Part shown: positions 8,386 to 16,286 of the stretch, in pieces
Layout of the letters: each line of letters begins with the position of its first letter
Position numbering within the stretch: the stretch's first letter is position 1
Assembly: GCF_900099965.1 (NCBI RefSeq)
Contig: NZ_FNDJ01000008.1
Span: forward strand, 124,001-188,000
DNA length: 64,000 nucleotides
Direction of reading: 5' to 3'
Source of the DNA: Nonomuraea jiangxiensis
GTDB lineage: Bacteria; Actinomycetota; Actinomycetes; Streptosporangiales; Streptosporangiaceae
Position numbers and translations under genes: made by a program
The notes under the pieces: model-generated
Told to the model about the DNA's origin: nothing
The model's input: the letters and a program-made list of their open reading frames with translations, nothing else
The model's database searches: none

Positions 8386-8898
8386 GTGGATCCAGGATTT
8401 GAGGCGGCCTTCCGGCACTTCGTCGTCGACCGATCGGGGGCGTTGTTCCGTACCGCGTACCTGCTGACCGGTGACCGGCACGCCGCCGAGGACCTGGTGC
8501 AGTCGGCCCTGGTCAAGACGGCCGCGAAGTGGCGCAGTCTGCGCGATCCGGGCGCCATCGAGGGATACGTCCGCCGTGTCATGTACCACGAACAGGTGAG
8601 CCGGTGGCGGCGGCGGTCACGCGTCGCGGAGGTGTCCACCGGATGGCTGCCTGACCAGATCGGTGACGGGCACGCCGACGTTGTGGACCTTCGCATGGTG
8701 ATGCGCGCGGCCCTCGCCCGGCTCACACCCCGGCAGCGGACCATGCTCGTGCTGCGCTACTTCGAGGACCTCTCCGAGACCGAGATCGCGCGACTGCTCG
8801 GCGTCAGTGTGGGGTCGGTACGCAGCCAGGTTCACCGCTCGCTGGAACGGCTGAAGAAGGCGGCACCTGAACTGACCGTCGTGAGGGAGTTCGGATGA
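8386..8898 (+). CDS. SigE-family ECF RNA polymerase sigma factor
   Basis: 170 residues. GTG 8386 follows a very good ribosome-binding site (GAGGAGG). Region 2 spans about residues 10-75 (LFRTAYLLTGDRHAAEDLVQ) and region 4 about 105-160 (LTPRQRTMLVLRYFEDLSE, then SVGSVRSQVHRSLERL). The stop overlaps the ATG of the next gene (ATGA), whose product carries a transmembrane helix and a cell-wall enzyme domain, so the sigma factor probably responds to envelope status. It is a paralogue of the sigma factor at 6262-6801. Confidence 0.9.
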   Translation: MDPGFEAAFRHFVVDRSGALFRTAYLLTGDRHAAEDLVQSALVKTAAKWRSLRDPGAIEGYVRRVMYHEQVSRWRRRSRVAEVSTGWLPDQIGDGHADVVDLRMVMRAALARLTPRQRTMLVLRYFEDLSETEIARLLGVSVGSVRSQVHRSLERLKKAAPELTVVREFG

Positions 8899-9845
8899 AC
8901 ATCGAGAACCTGCTGCGTGAGACGCTCTCCGACATGGCCGACGAGGAGCGGCCACCGGCGCCGGAACGCTTCCTCCAATACCGTGAGCACCGCCCCCTTC
9001 GCCGGCGGGGCCTGACTCTGGTGGCGGCGGCTTCGGCGGTCGCCGCGATGGCCGTGGGATCCACGGTCGTGGTCCAGGCGGTCTCATCGCAGGCCCCCGG
9101 CGATGTCGCCGCGCGGCAGACCCGCGCTTCGAGCCCGACCTCCGAGTCCCGGACCGCCACCGTGACCGTGGCGGCGGGGATGCGGCTCTCACAGGTGTTC
9201 AGGACGCTGTCGTCGTTCACCGGCAGGCCGGTGGCGGAGTTCGAGAAGGCCGCCAGGGACGGTACGGCGCTCGGCCTGCCGTCCTACGCCAAGGGAAGGC
9301 TCGAAGGATTCCTCTCCCCCGGCACCTATAAGCTCTCCCCCACCATGAGCCCGGGAGAGATCCTCACGGCGATGATGGCCCGGTTCAGCAAGAACGCCGA
9401 CCTGGTCGGCGGCGCCAGGCGTGCCGGCAGAACGCCGCTGGAGATCCTGACCATCGCCAGCATCGTCCAGGCCGAGGCGGGCCGGCTCGAGGACATGCCC
9501 AAGATCGCCCGGGTCATCTACAACCGGCTGGACCGGCGCATGCCGCTGCAGATCGACAGCCCGGTCCTTTACGGCCTGAACAAGTACGGGAAGAAAGCGA
9601 CGCTCAAGGACGTCAAGAGCTCGTCGCCGTACAACACCTACAGGCGTTCCGGCCTGCCGCCCACTCCCATCGGCAATCCGGGGGACGACGCCATCAGGGC
9701 CGCGCTGAAGCCGGCCTCCGGCCCTTGGCTCTTCTACGTGGCGACAGATCCGAGGAAGGGCATCCTGAAGTTCGCCGCCTCCCACGCGGACTACACCAAA
9801 CTGGTCGACGAAGCGCGACAAGAGGCACGGAAGCTGGTGGAATAG
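8895..9845 (+). CDS. Sigma-operon membrane protein with MltG-type endolytic transglycosylase domain
   Basis: 316 residues. Residues 1-38 resemble the cytoplasmic segment of anti-sigma partners (NIENLLRETLSDMADEERPP), residues 40-62 are a transmembrane helix, and residues about 85-315 form a YceG/MltG domain: an outer LysM-like part (VTVAAGMRLSQVFRTLS), then SIVQAEAG with the probable catalytic Glu194, the conserved VIYNRLDRRMPLQIDSPVLYG, SPYNTYRRSGLPPTPI, and a C-terminal GWLFYVA-like strand. MltG cleaves nascent glycan strands and sets their length. Family members are usually stand-alone genes beside the Holliday-junction resolvase ruvX; here it is coupled to a sigma factor. Confidence 0.85.
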   Translation: MNIENLLRETLSDMADEERPPAPERFLQYREHRPLRRRGLTLVAAASAVAAMAVGSTVVVQAVSSQAPGDVAARQTRASSPTSESRTATVTVAAGMRLSQVFRTLSSFTGRPVAEFEKAARDGTALGLPSYAKGRLEGFLSPGTYKLSPTMSPGEILTAMMARFSKNADLVGGARRAGRTPLEILTIASIVQAEAGRLEDMPKIARVIYNRLDRRMPLQIDSPVLYGLNKYGKKATLKDVKSSSPYNTYRRSGLPPTPIGNPGDDAIRAALKPASGPWLFYVATDPRKGILKFAASHADYTKLVDEARQEARKLVE

Positions 9846-9877
9846 CCGACGAACGACACTCCCGCTACCACAGCGAC

Positions 9878-9899
9878 CCGGCCCGCACGCCCGGGCCGG
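9878..9899. terminator. GC-rich hairpin between convergent genes
   Basis: Arms CCGGCCCG and CGGGCCGG pair perfectly around a six-base loop, 33 bases after the MltG-type gene and 41 bases before the end of the convergent coiled-coil gene. No T tract follows on either strand, which is common for actinomycete terminators. It could serve both directions. Confidence 0.5.
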
Positions 9900-9939
9900 T
9901 AAGGCCGCCGAACGCCATCGCGCCCCCAAGGGTGCACGC

Positions 9940-10944
9940 CTACGTGAACCGGAGCTCGGCTGCCACGGCCCGTTCCCGCAGCTGAGCCGCCTCGGCGCGG
10001 GCCGCCTCCAGCTCAGCCCGTGAATCCTCCAGCCGCGCCCGCTCCAACCTCAGCTCAGCCCGCAACAGGTCGTTTTCCGACCTCGATTCCTCCCGCGCCC
10101 GGTCCCGCTCCTCCCGGGACCGCGCAAGACTCTCTTCCGCCTGTACGACAAGCGCCCGCGCCTCGGCAGCGCTCTTCTCGACCAGCTCCCGCGCCTCAGC
10201 GGTGTTCCTTTCGACCATGGCCCGCGCCTCGTCGGCGGCCTGCTCAGCCCGGCCCTCAGCCTCCCGGGCGCGCCTGTCCGCCATCTCCACCCGCTCGGCC
10301 ATCTCCCGAACGGCCTGGTCCCGCGCCTGCTCCGCCGCCGCGACCCGGTGCTCCGCCTCCCGCGCCCGTTTGTCGGCCAGCTCCGCCTGCCGCCGCGCCT
10401 TGTCGGCCTTCTGCAGCGCCTGCCGCTCGGTGCTCGCGGCCTCCCGCAGGGCGGCCAGCGCCTGTTCGCGGGCTCGCTCGGCGTCGCCCAACGCGGTCTC
10501 CCGCTCGTTCTCGGCCTCTTCGAGCCGTTCCCGCATCTCGGCCGTCTGCCTGCGGGCGTGCTCCGCGGCCTCGCGCGCCAGCCGTACCTGCTCGAAGGCC
10601 TGCTCCCGCTCGGTGCGGGCGATGGCGACCCGCGTGTGCGCCTCGGCCTGCACCGCGCTCAGCTTCGCCTCCACCCCAGCGGGGCTCAGCTCGTCGGCCA
10701 ACGCCCGCGCCAGCGGCTCGATGGCCGCCGCCAGCCCGCTCTCCATCCGGTCGTACAGCTGCTCGGCCCTGGCCAGCGCCCCTTCCAGGCCGGGGGTCGC
10801 ACGCCGCAGCTCACGCTCGCGCTTGGCGGCGGCCTGACAGTCCTTCTCAGGACAGTACGCCTTGGGCCGCCCTCGTCCCCGCCGCTGCTCGATCGGCGAT
10901 CCACAGTGCTTACAGGGCGTCACGGCACCGCTCTCAGCAGCCAC
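9940..10944 (-). CDS. Zinc-finger coiled-coil protein of unknown function
   Basis: 334 residues. Residues 11-36 contain CKHCGSPIEQ and YCPEKDC, a four-cysteine zinc-ribbon-like cluster. Residues about 50-330 are almost entirely Ala/Glu/Arg-rich heptads, so a very long coiled coil is predicted. The layout recalls plasmid KfrA-like and cytoskeletal DNA-bound proteins, but the N-terminal motif differs and I would not assign that name. GTG 10944 is the first plausible start; no ribosome-binding site is visible and the AT-rich element just upstream makes a leaderless transcript possible. The compositional bias of the coiled coil produces long open frames on the opposite strand. Confidence 0.65.
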   Translation of the reverse strand: MAAESGAVTPCKHCGSPIEQRRGRGRPKAYCPEKDCQAAAKRERELRRATPGLEGALARAEQLYDRMESGLAAAIEPLARALADELSPAGVEAKLSAVQAEAHTRVAIARTEREQAFEQVRLAREAAEHARRQTAEMRERLEEAENERETALGDAERAREQALAALREAASTERQALQKADKARRQAELADKRAREAEHRVAAAEQARDQAVREMAERVEMADRRAREAEGRAEQAADEARAMVERNTAEARELVEKSAAEARALVVQAEESLARSREERDRAREESRSENDLLRAELRLERARLEDSRAELEAARAEAAQLRERAVAAELRFT

Positions 10945-10965
10945 GCCGGCAGCCTAGCATTATCT

Positions 10966-10995
10966 ATTTTCCAGAAAATCAAATTCAGAAAATCA
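10966..10995. promoter_or_regulatory. AT-rich repeats upstream of the zinc-finger coiled-coil gene
   Basis: An inverted repeat ATTTTC-CA-GAAAAT (10966-10979) overlaps two direct copies of CAGAAAATCA (10972-10981 and 10986-10995, spaced 14 bases). A minus-strand GATAAT at about 10958-10963 could be a -10 element only a few bases before the GTG. This looks like an operator or a DNA-binding site for the adjacent protein. Confidence 0.45.
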
Positions 10996-11096
10996 GATCT
11001 GTTGCGTCACGACGCGGAATCGAAGTCAACGTAGCGGGAGCGGGTACGGAAGCCGAAGGCCGAGGCGGACTCGGCCCCGCGGCTGTCGTACGGCTG

Positions 11097-11849
11097 TCAG
11101 AGGCGCAGCCCGAGGGGCGCCGCTCCCACGAGGCCGCCGTCGATGACGAGGTCCTGACCGGTGATGTACGACGCGTCGTCCGAGGCCAGGAAGGCGACGG
11201 CGGCGGCGACATCGTCCGGGTGGCCGAGCGAGCCGAGCGGCACCTCCGCCAGGATGCGGGTCTCCGCGTCGGGGTCGATGGCGGACCGGTACATCTCGGT
11301 CTCGATGTAGCCGGGGCTGACGGAGTTGACGCGGATGCCACGCGGCGCGAGGTCGGTGCCGAGCGTGCGGGCGAGATTGTGCACGGCCGCCTTGCTGGCG
11401 GCGTAGATCGAGGCCACCGGGAGTCCGCGGTGCAGGGTCCAGGAGGCGTTGATGACGACGGCGCCTCCGTCGCCCATCAGCGGCAGCGCCTTCTGGATCG
11501 TGAAGAACACTCCCTTGAAGTTGATTCCGACGGTGTGGTCGAAGTCCTTCGGGGTGAATTCTGGCCTGAAGTCCGCGATTCCGGCATTGGCGAAGACCGC
11601 GTCGAGAGCGCCGCGCCAGGTCTCGATGCGTCGTACGAGGAGATCGAGGTCGGCGTCGACGCTGACGTCCGCGCGGACGGGCAGGACCCGCTCGGAGTCC
11701 AGGCGTTCTGTCGCGACGTCGAGGCGGGCCTTGTCGCGGCCGGTGATGACGACGTACGCGCCCTCGTCGAGGAGTCTGCGCGCGGTCGCGAAGCCGATGC
11801 CGCTGGTCCCGCCGGTGATCAGAACCGTTCTGTTCGTGAATCGCTTCAT
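11097..11849 (-). CDS. SDR-family NAD(P)-dependent oxidoreductase
   Basis: 250 residues, ATG 11849. Classical SDR motifs: nucleotide-binding TGGTSGIG (about residues 12-19), NAG at about 89-91 (FANAGIA), catalytic Ser in INASW, YAASK active site, and PGYIETEM. The C-terminal DLVIDGGL is typical of this family. Substrate unknown. It lies 26 bases downstream of the XRE/MmyB-type regulator gene and on the same strand, so co-transcription is likely and the regulator probably controls it. Confidence 0.88.
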   Translation of the reverse strand: MKRFTNRTVLITGGTSGIGFATARRLLDEGAYVVITGRDKARLDVATERLDSERVLPVRADVSVDADLDLLVRRIETWRGALDAVFANAGIADFRPEFTPKDFDHTVGINFKGVFFTIQKALPLMGDGGAVVINASWTLHRGLPVASIYAASKAAVHNLARTLGTDLAPRGIRVNSVSPGYIETEMYRSAIDPDAETRILAEVPLGSLGHPDDVAAAVAFLASDDASYITGQDLVIDGGLVGAAPLGLRL

Positions 11850-11875
11850 GACGACGATCCTCGAGCGGCGCGGGC

Positions 11876-12745
11876 CTACGCGGCAGTGTCGGCCGAACCT
11901 GGGTCTGACACCACCACCAAGCGCTCCAGCAGGGCGTCCGTTCCCGTCCCTGGTGCGGGGGTGTGCAGCGACAGGCGGTGGCCGGGCAGTTCGGGCAGCG
12001 GCAGGGTGGTGGCCTCGAAGGTCAGCGTCCCCAGGCCGGGAATCTCCAGGGCCTTGGTGCCGTGGGTGGGACCGCCGACCGGGAGTTCCGCCCAGATCTC
12101 GGCGAAGGCGGGGCTCGCGGCGCACAGGTCCGCGGCCAGGCGGCCGAACTCGGGATCGTCCGGGTAGCGGGCGGCGTCCGCCCGGAACAGGCCGACCATC
12201 GCTCGCGCCGTGTCGTGCCAGTCCACGACCGCCGCACGGTAGCGGGCGTTGGTGAAGAAGCTGACCAGGCAGTTGTGGTCGTACTCGTTGCACTGGAACA
12301 CGATCTCCGCCGCGCGGTTGATCGCGAGGACGTTCCAGTGCCGGTCGATGACGTACGCGGGTCGCGGCAGCCAGCCCTCCAGCAGCCGCCGTACGGCCTC
12401 GGGGACCCGGCCTTCGGACGGCGCCGCCTGCGGCGGATTGAGGCCGGCGAGGAGGTACAGGTGCTCGCGCTCGGCGGGCTCCAGGCGCAGCACCCTGGCG
12501 ATGGCGTCCAGGACGTCGGCGGAGACGTTGATGTCGCGTCCCTGCTCAAGCCAGGTGTACCAGGACACTCCCAGGCCGGCGAGCACCGCCACCTCCTCCC
12601 GCCGCAGCCCTGGCGTACGGCGGCCCTCCCCTGCCGGCATGCCCACGTCAGCGGGCGTCACCCGCGCTCGCCGCGACCGGAGGAACGCGCGCATCTCGGA
12701 ACTGCGCCGCTGCCGCGCATCCGCGGGGAGCCGGGAAATGCCCAT
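11876..12745 (-). CDS. XRE-family regulator with MmyB-like ligand-binding domain
   Basis: 289 residues. The N-terminal helix-turn-helix (about residues 15-90) includes GLRREEVAVLAGLGVSWYTW and LEQGRDI, a signature of this actinobacterial family. The C-terminal domain (about 105-275) matches the MmyB-type PAS-like ligand-binding domain (WNVLAINRAAE, FFTNARYR, VGGPTHGTK). Such regulators usually repress a neighbouring dehydrogenase or reductase gene, which fits the SDR gene 26 bases downstream. Confidence 0.88.
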   Translation of the reverse strand: MGISRLPADARQRRSSEMRAFLRSRRARVTPADVGMPAGEGRRTPGLRREEVAVLAGLGVSWYTWLEQGRDINVSADVLDAIARVLRLEPAEREHLYLLAGLNPPQAAPSEGRVPEAVRRLLEGWLPRPAYVIDRHWNVLAINRAAEIVFQCNEYDHNCLVSFFTNARYRAAVVDWHDTARAMVGLFRADAARYPDDPEFGRLAADLCAASPAFAEIWAELPVGGPTHGTKALEIPGLGTLTFEATTLPLPELPGHRLSLHTPAPGTGTDALLERLVVVSDPGSADTAA

Positions 12746-12826
12746 CAGCTCATGCTATGTCGCGATTAACAGACCTCGTCTGTACGGCGCATCCACGCGT
12801 TGGGCGTTCCCCGGTCATGGACACGA

Positions 12827-13468
12827 TCACACCGCACCCCATTCTTGGCGCTCCGCTGCCCGCAGGCGTGGAGCCGGCGGCAGCGGTCCCGTCTCTGGTA
12901 CGGCGCGGAACGCCTCGATCACGTAGGCGGCGAAGCGGCGGGAAGCCGGGAGCCGGGCGGCACGCGGCGCGTCCTGGACGCCCCGGTGGGCCATGAGCAT
13001 CAGCATCAGGTCGTCGATGACGAAGCCGGGGCGCAACTGGCCGGTCTCCTTGGCGCGGCGGGCCAGTTCGGCGACCGCGCGCAAGGTCCGCTCCCGGTCG
13101 GCTGTGAAATCCATGGCCTCGGGGAAGGCCGTCATGAAGGCATCGGCGAAGCCCCGGCTGTGGGCGTGGAGTTCGAAGATCCCCTCGACCAGGCTCCCGA
13201 ACCCGTGCCACGGGTCGGAGTCCGCGAGGGCGTCGCGGACGACGGCGTGGCAGGCTCGCCGTTGCTCGGCGAAGGTTTCCACGATCAGGTCACGCTTGGT
13301 CGGGAAGTGCCGGTAGAGCGTGGCGGGGCCGACACCCGCGTGCCGGGCGACCGTACGCATGGGGGCGCTCAGGCCCTCCTCGCCGAACACGGCGCGGGCG
13401 GCGTCCAGGATGCGGGCTCGGTTGTCGCGGGCGTCGGAGCGCACGGTGTGAGGCAAACGGGCGGTCAT
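12827..13468 (-). CDS. TetR-family repressor
   Basis: 213 residues. Helix-turn-helix at about residues 15-60 with RARILDAARAVFGEEGL, MRTVARHAGVGPATLYRHFPTKRDL. The C-terminal part is a ligand-binding helical domain of the common actinobacterial type. It is divergent from the quinone oxidoreductase gene at 13615 and a perfect 7-6-7 palindrome lies between them, so it most likely represses both itself and that gene. Ligand unknown. Confidence 0.9.
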   Translation of the reverse strand: MTARLPHTVRSDARDNRARILDAARAVFGEEGLSAPMRTVARHAGVGPATLYRHFPTKRDLIVETFAEQRRACHAVVRDALADSDPWHGFGSLVEGIFELHAHSRGFADAFMTAFPEAMDFTADRERTLRAVAELARRAKETGQLRPGFVIDDLMLMLMAHRGVQDAPRAARLPASRRFAAYVIEAFRAVPETGPLPPAPRLRAAERQEWGAV

Positions 13469-13486
13469 CGCTTCTCACTTTAGCCA

Positions 13487-13506
13487 AACGGACGGGTGCG
13501 TCCGTT
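13487..13506. promoter_or_regulatory. Palindromic TetR operator
   Basis: AACGGAC-GGGTGC-GTCCGTT is a perfect inverted repeat with a six-base spacer, 18 bases upstream of the TetR start codon and about 108 bases before the divergent oxidoreductase. Its size and position fit a TetR dimer site. Confidence 0.7.
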
Positions 13507-13614
13507 ACGGTCCGATGGCAGTGGCGCCGCCCCCGTCCCTCGGCTGTGCGGCCGGCTCGCCGCCCACGGCCGTCGCAGCCGTGACCTGTCCATCCACCGA
13601 CCCGAGGAGCCCAG

Positions 13615-14580
13615 ATGAAAGCCGTCGTGATCAGTACGTTCGGAACCCCCGACGGCCTGGAGGTGGTCGACCTGCCCGTGCCCGTCCCTGCCGCCGGGCA
13701 GGTGCGGATCGCCACGGAGGCGATCGGGGTGGGCGGCGTGGACGCCGTGATCCGCCGGGGAACGCTCGCCGCCTACGGCTTCCGGGAAGGCCATCTCCTC
13801 GGCAGCGAGGTCGCGGGAAGCGTCACCGCCGTGGGAGAGGGCGTGGACCCCTCGTGGACGGGTCGGCGGGTGTGGGCGTTCACCGGCCTGTCCGGTGGGT
13901 ACGCCGAGCAGGCCGTCGCCGCGGTTCAGGACGTTCTTCCGCTGCCCGACGGCCTGACCGGCGCCGACGCGGTGGCCCTCGGCGGCTCGGGCGTGGTCGC
14001 CCACTTCGCCCTCGACCGCGCCCGTTTCGCGCCCGGCGAGGCGGTTCTCGTGCGCGGTGCGGCGGGCAGCATCGGGATCACGGCGGTCCAGCTCGCGGCC
14101 AGGGGCGGCGCTGGCGCGGTGGTGGTCACCACCTCATCGGCGGAGCGCGGCGCCCGCCTGAGGGACCTGGGTGCGACCCATGTTCTCGACCGTTCCGGCG
14201 AGGGCGGCGGCTCGGACGCGCCGTCGGGCTTCGACGTGGTGATCGATGTGGTGGGAGGTCCCCAGCTTCCCCTCTGGCTGGACAGGTTGAACCCCAACGG
14301 GCGGTTCATGGCCGTCGGCGTGGTCGGCGGGCAGCCGCCGGCGGACTTCGGCATGCGGCTGATGGACGCCTTCCGCAAGTCGCTGTCGTTCGCCACCTTC
14401 AGCGCCGACACCGTGCCCGCCCCCGACAGGCAGGCCGTACGGTCGTCCCAGTTCGCGGAGGCCGTACGCGGGGACCTGCGCACGGTCGTGCACGAAGTGC
14501 TGCCGCTGGACCAGGCGGTGCCGGCCCACCGGAAGATGGATGCGGGCGAGGTGTTCGGCAGGATCGTGCTGACCCCCTGA
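13615..14580 (+). CDS. Zinc-type alcohol dehydrogenase / quinone oxidoreductase family protein
   Basis: 321 residues, ATG 13615 after GAGGAG. It is the medium-chain dehydrogenase/reductase of the NADPH:quinone reductase branch: N-terminal GroES-like domain (MKAVVISTFGTPDGLEVV, GSEVAGSVTAVGEGV) and Rossmann domain with the nucleotide motif VRGAAGSIGITAVQLA. It lacks the structural-zinc cysteines of alcohol dehydrogenases, as expected for quinone reductases. Likely reduces quinones or enones, and likely under control of the divergent TetR regulator. Confidence 0.88.
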   Translation: MKAVVISTFGTPDGLEVVDLPVPVPAAGQVRIATEAIGVGGVDAVIRRGTLAAYGFREGHLLGSEVAGSVTAVGEGVDPSWTGRRVWAFTGLSGGYAEQAVAAVQDVLPLPDGLTGADAVALGGSGVVAHFALDRARFAPGEAVLVRGAAGSIGITAVQLAARGGAGAVVVTTSSAERGARLRDLGATHVLDRSGEGGGSDAPSGFDVVIDVVGGPQLPLWLDRLNPNGRFMAVGVVGGQPPADFGMRLMDAFRKSLSFATFSADTVPAPDRQAVRSSQFAEAVRGDLRTVVHEVLPLDQAVPAHRKMDAGEVFGRIVLTP

Positions 14581-14642
14581 ACAGGCACGGCTCATCCGTG
14601 GCCTCGGATATCGGCCGCGGGTAGCCGATGAGGTCGTCCCGG

Positions 14643-15221
14643 TCAGCCCAGCGATGCGCTCGCCGCACGCAGCTCGTCCAGGGCCGCCAGGACGTACGCG
14701 GCGAGCTCGTCCTTGCCGTCACGCTCGCCCTCGGACCATTCGGCGTACCCCCGCTTGAAGGCGAGGACGCCCAGCTCGCCCGCGAGCGCCGCGGTCGTGT
14801 CGGGTACGCCGCGGGCGATCAGAGCGGTTGTCATCGCGGCCGCGAGGCTGACGCTTTTGAGGGCGTCACGCTCTTGAAGCTCGGCGCTGGCGGCGACGGC
14901 CGCCTTCAGGCGAGGGGCGAGATCGCGATTCATGGAGCCCATCGCGCTCGACGCGCGCTCGAGACCGGCGGCGACCGCCTCGAGCGGGCTGGCGTCATCG
15001 GGCGCCTCGACGATCCCCTCGGCCAGCAGCCGGCTCAACGTCTCCTGTCCGGCCACCAGCAGCTCGCGCTTATCCGGAAAGTGCCGGAAGAACGTGCTTT
15101 TGGTGACGCCGGCGCGCTCGGCGATCTGCGCGACCGTCGTGGCGTCGTAACCCTGCTCGGTGAACAGGTCGACCGCAGCCACGACGAGGCGTTCGCGTGC
15201 GCCTGGTTCCCACCGACCCAT
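14643..15221 (-). CDS. TetR-family repressor
   Basis: 192 residues. Helix-turn-helix at residues 8-52 (ARERLVVAAVDLFTEQGYD, AERAGVTKSTFFRHFPDKREL). Divergent from the epimerase gene at 15308. The 86-bp gap carries two large mirror-image operator copies, strong evidence for autoregulation and joint control of the epimerase. Ligand unknown. Confidence 0.9.
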   Translation of the reverse strand: MGRWEPGARERLVVAAVDLFTEQGYDATTVAQIAERAGVTKSTFFRHFPDKRELLVAGQETLSRLLAEGIVEAPDDASPLEAVAAGLERASSAMGSMNRDLAPRLKAAVAASAELQERDALKSVSLAAAMTTALIARGVPDTTAALAGELGVLAFKRGYAEWSEGERDGKDELAAYVLAALDELRAASASLG

Positions 15222-15237
15222 AGATCCATCGTACCGC

Positions 15238-15290
15238 GATGGGACTCTTGTCCCATCACCCTGCTAAAGTGACGGGACAAGAGTCCCATC
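15238..15290. promoter_or_regulatory. Pair of TetR operators in mirror orientation
   Basis: The 17-mer GATGGGACTCTTGTCCC (15238-15254) and its exact reverse complement GGGACAAGAGTCCCATC (15274-15290) flank the putative start region of both genes. Each copy is itself palindromic (GGGAC-N4-GTCCC). TAAAGT at 15265-15270, between the copies, could be a -10 box. Confidence 0.75.
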
Positions 15291-15307
15291 ACTTACGGGA
15301 GAGTTCC

Positions 15308-16189
15308 ATGCATGTTTTTGTCACGGGTGGCACCGGTCTGATCGGTTCCGCCGTCGTCGCCGAACTGCTCGGCAACGGCCATACCGTCCTCGCGCTCGCC
15401 CGCTCCGACGCGTCCGCGCTGGTCGCCGAGGCGGCCGGTGCCGAGCCGCTCCGGGGAGGTCTCGCCGATCTGGACGTCCTTCGCGCCGGCGTCGCTCAGG
15501 CCGACGGGGTGATCCACCTGGCATTCGCCAACGACTTCAGCAGCCCCGAGGCCGTCGCAAAGGCGGTCGCCGAGGAAAGCGCCGCCATCGCGACCCTCGG
15601 CGAGGAGCTCGTCGGCAGCGACCGCCCCTTCGTCACCGTCTCGGGTACGCCCTATGTGCCGGGCCGCGTCTCCACCGAGGCCGACCCGCTGCCGACCGAC
15701 GGTCCGGTCGGTGGTCGTGGTCGGGCGGTCATGGCCGTCCTGGAGCTGGCCTCGCGCGGAGTCCGGACCACGGCCGTACGCCTGCCGCGTACGGTTCACA
15801 ACCAGGGCACGGGCGGGTTCGCCGGTTTGCTGACCGACATCGCACGCCGGACCGGATTGTCCGGCTACCCGGGCGACGGCGCACAGCGTTGGCCGGCTGT
15901 GCACGCGCTCGACGCGGCCGTCCTCTTCCGGCTGGCCCTGGAGCAGGCACCGGCCGGCACCGCCTGGCACGCCGTGGCCGACGAGGGCGACAAGGTGCGT
16001 GACATCGCCGCGGTCATCGGCCGACGACTGAGCCTTCCGGTCGAGTCGGTGCCATCGGAGACGTACGGCCCTCTCGGCCCGATCTTCGCAATGGACCAGC
16101 CCTCCTCCAGCACCCACACCCGGCAGGCACTCGGCTGGGAGCCGAAGCACCCGCCCCTCCTGGAGGACCTGGAGAACATCCAGCCCTGA
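15308..16189 (+). CDS. NAD-dependent epimerase/dehydratase-like SDR protein
   Basis: 293 residues, ATG 15308. Extended-SDR nucleotide motif TGGTGLIGS at residues 6-14, and a DNA-like arrangement HVFVTGG...VIHLAFAN. The Tyr-x-x-x-Lys catalytic pair of true epimerases is not obvious; instead residues about 140-165 read GGRGRAVMAVLELASRGV, so the chemistry may be reduction or simple nucleotide binding (NmrA/atypical SDR type). C-terminus ends HPPLLEDLENI. Expressed divergently from TetR and probably repressed by it. Confidence 0.82.
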   Translation: MHVFVTGGTGLIGSAVVAELLGNGHTVLALARSDASALVAEAAGAEPLRGGLADLDVLRAGVAQADGVIHLAFANDFSSPEAVAKAVAEESAAIATLGEELVGSDRPFVTVSGTPYVPGRVSTEADPLPTDGPVGGRGRAVMAVLELASRGVRTTAVRLPRTVHNQGTGGFAGLLTDIARRTGLSGYPGDGAQRWPAVHALDAAVLFRLALEQAPAGTAWHAVADEGDKVRDIAAVIGRRLSLPVESVPSETYGPLGPIFAMDQPSSSTHTRQALGWEPKHPPLLEDLENIQP

Positions 16190-16286
16190 CCCGGCACGCT
16201 CAGGCAGACCCTCCCCACGTCACTCGCGATCGACCGTCTTGATCCTCACCGGATCGCCACCCGCCCTGGCGTGATGTGTGAAGCGA

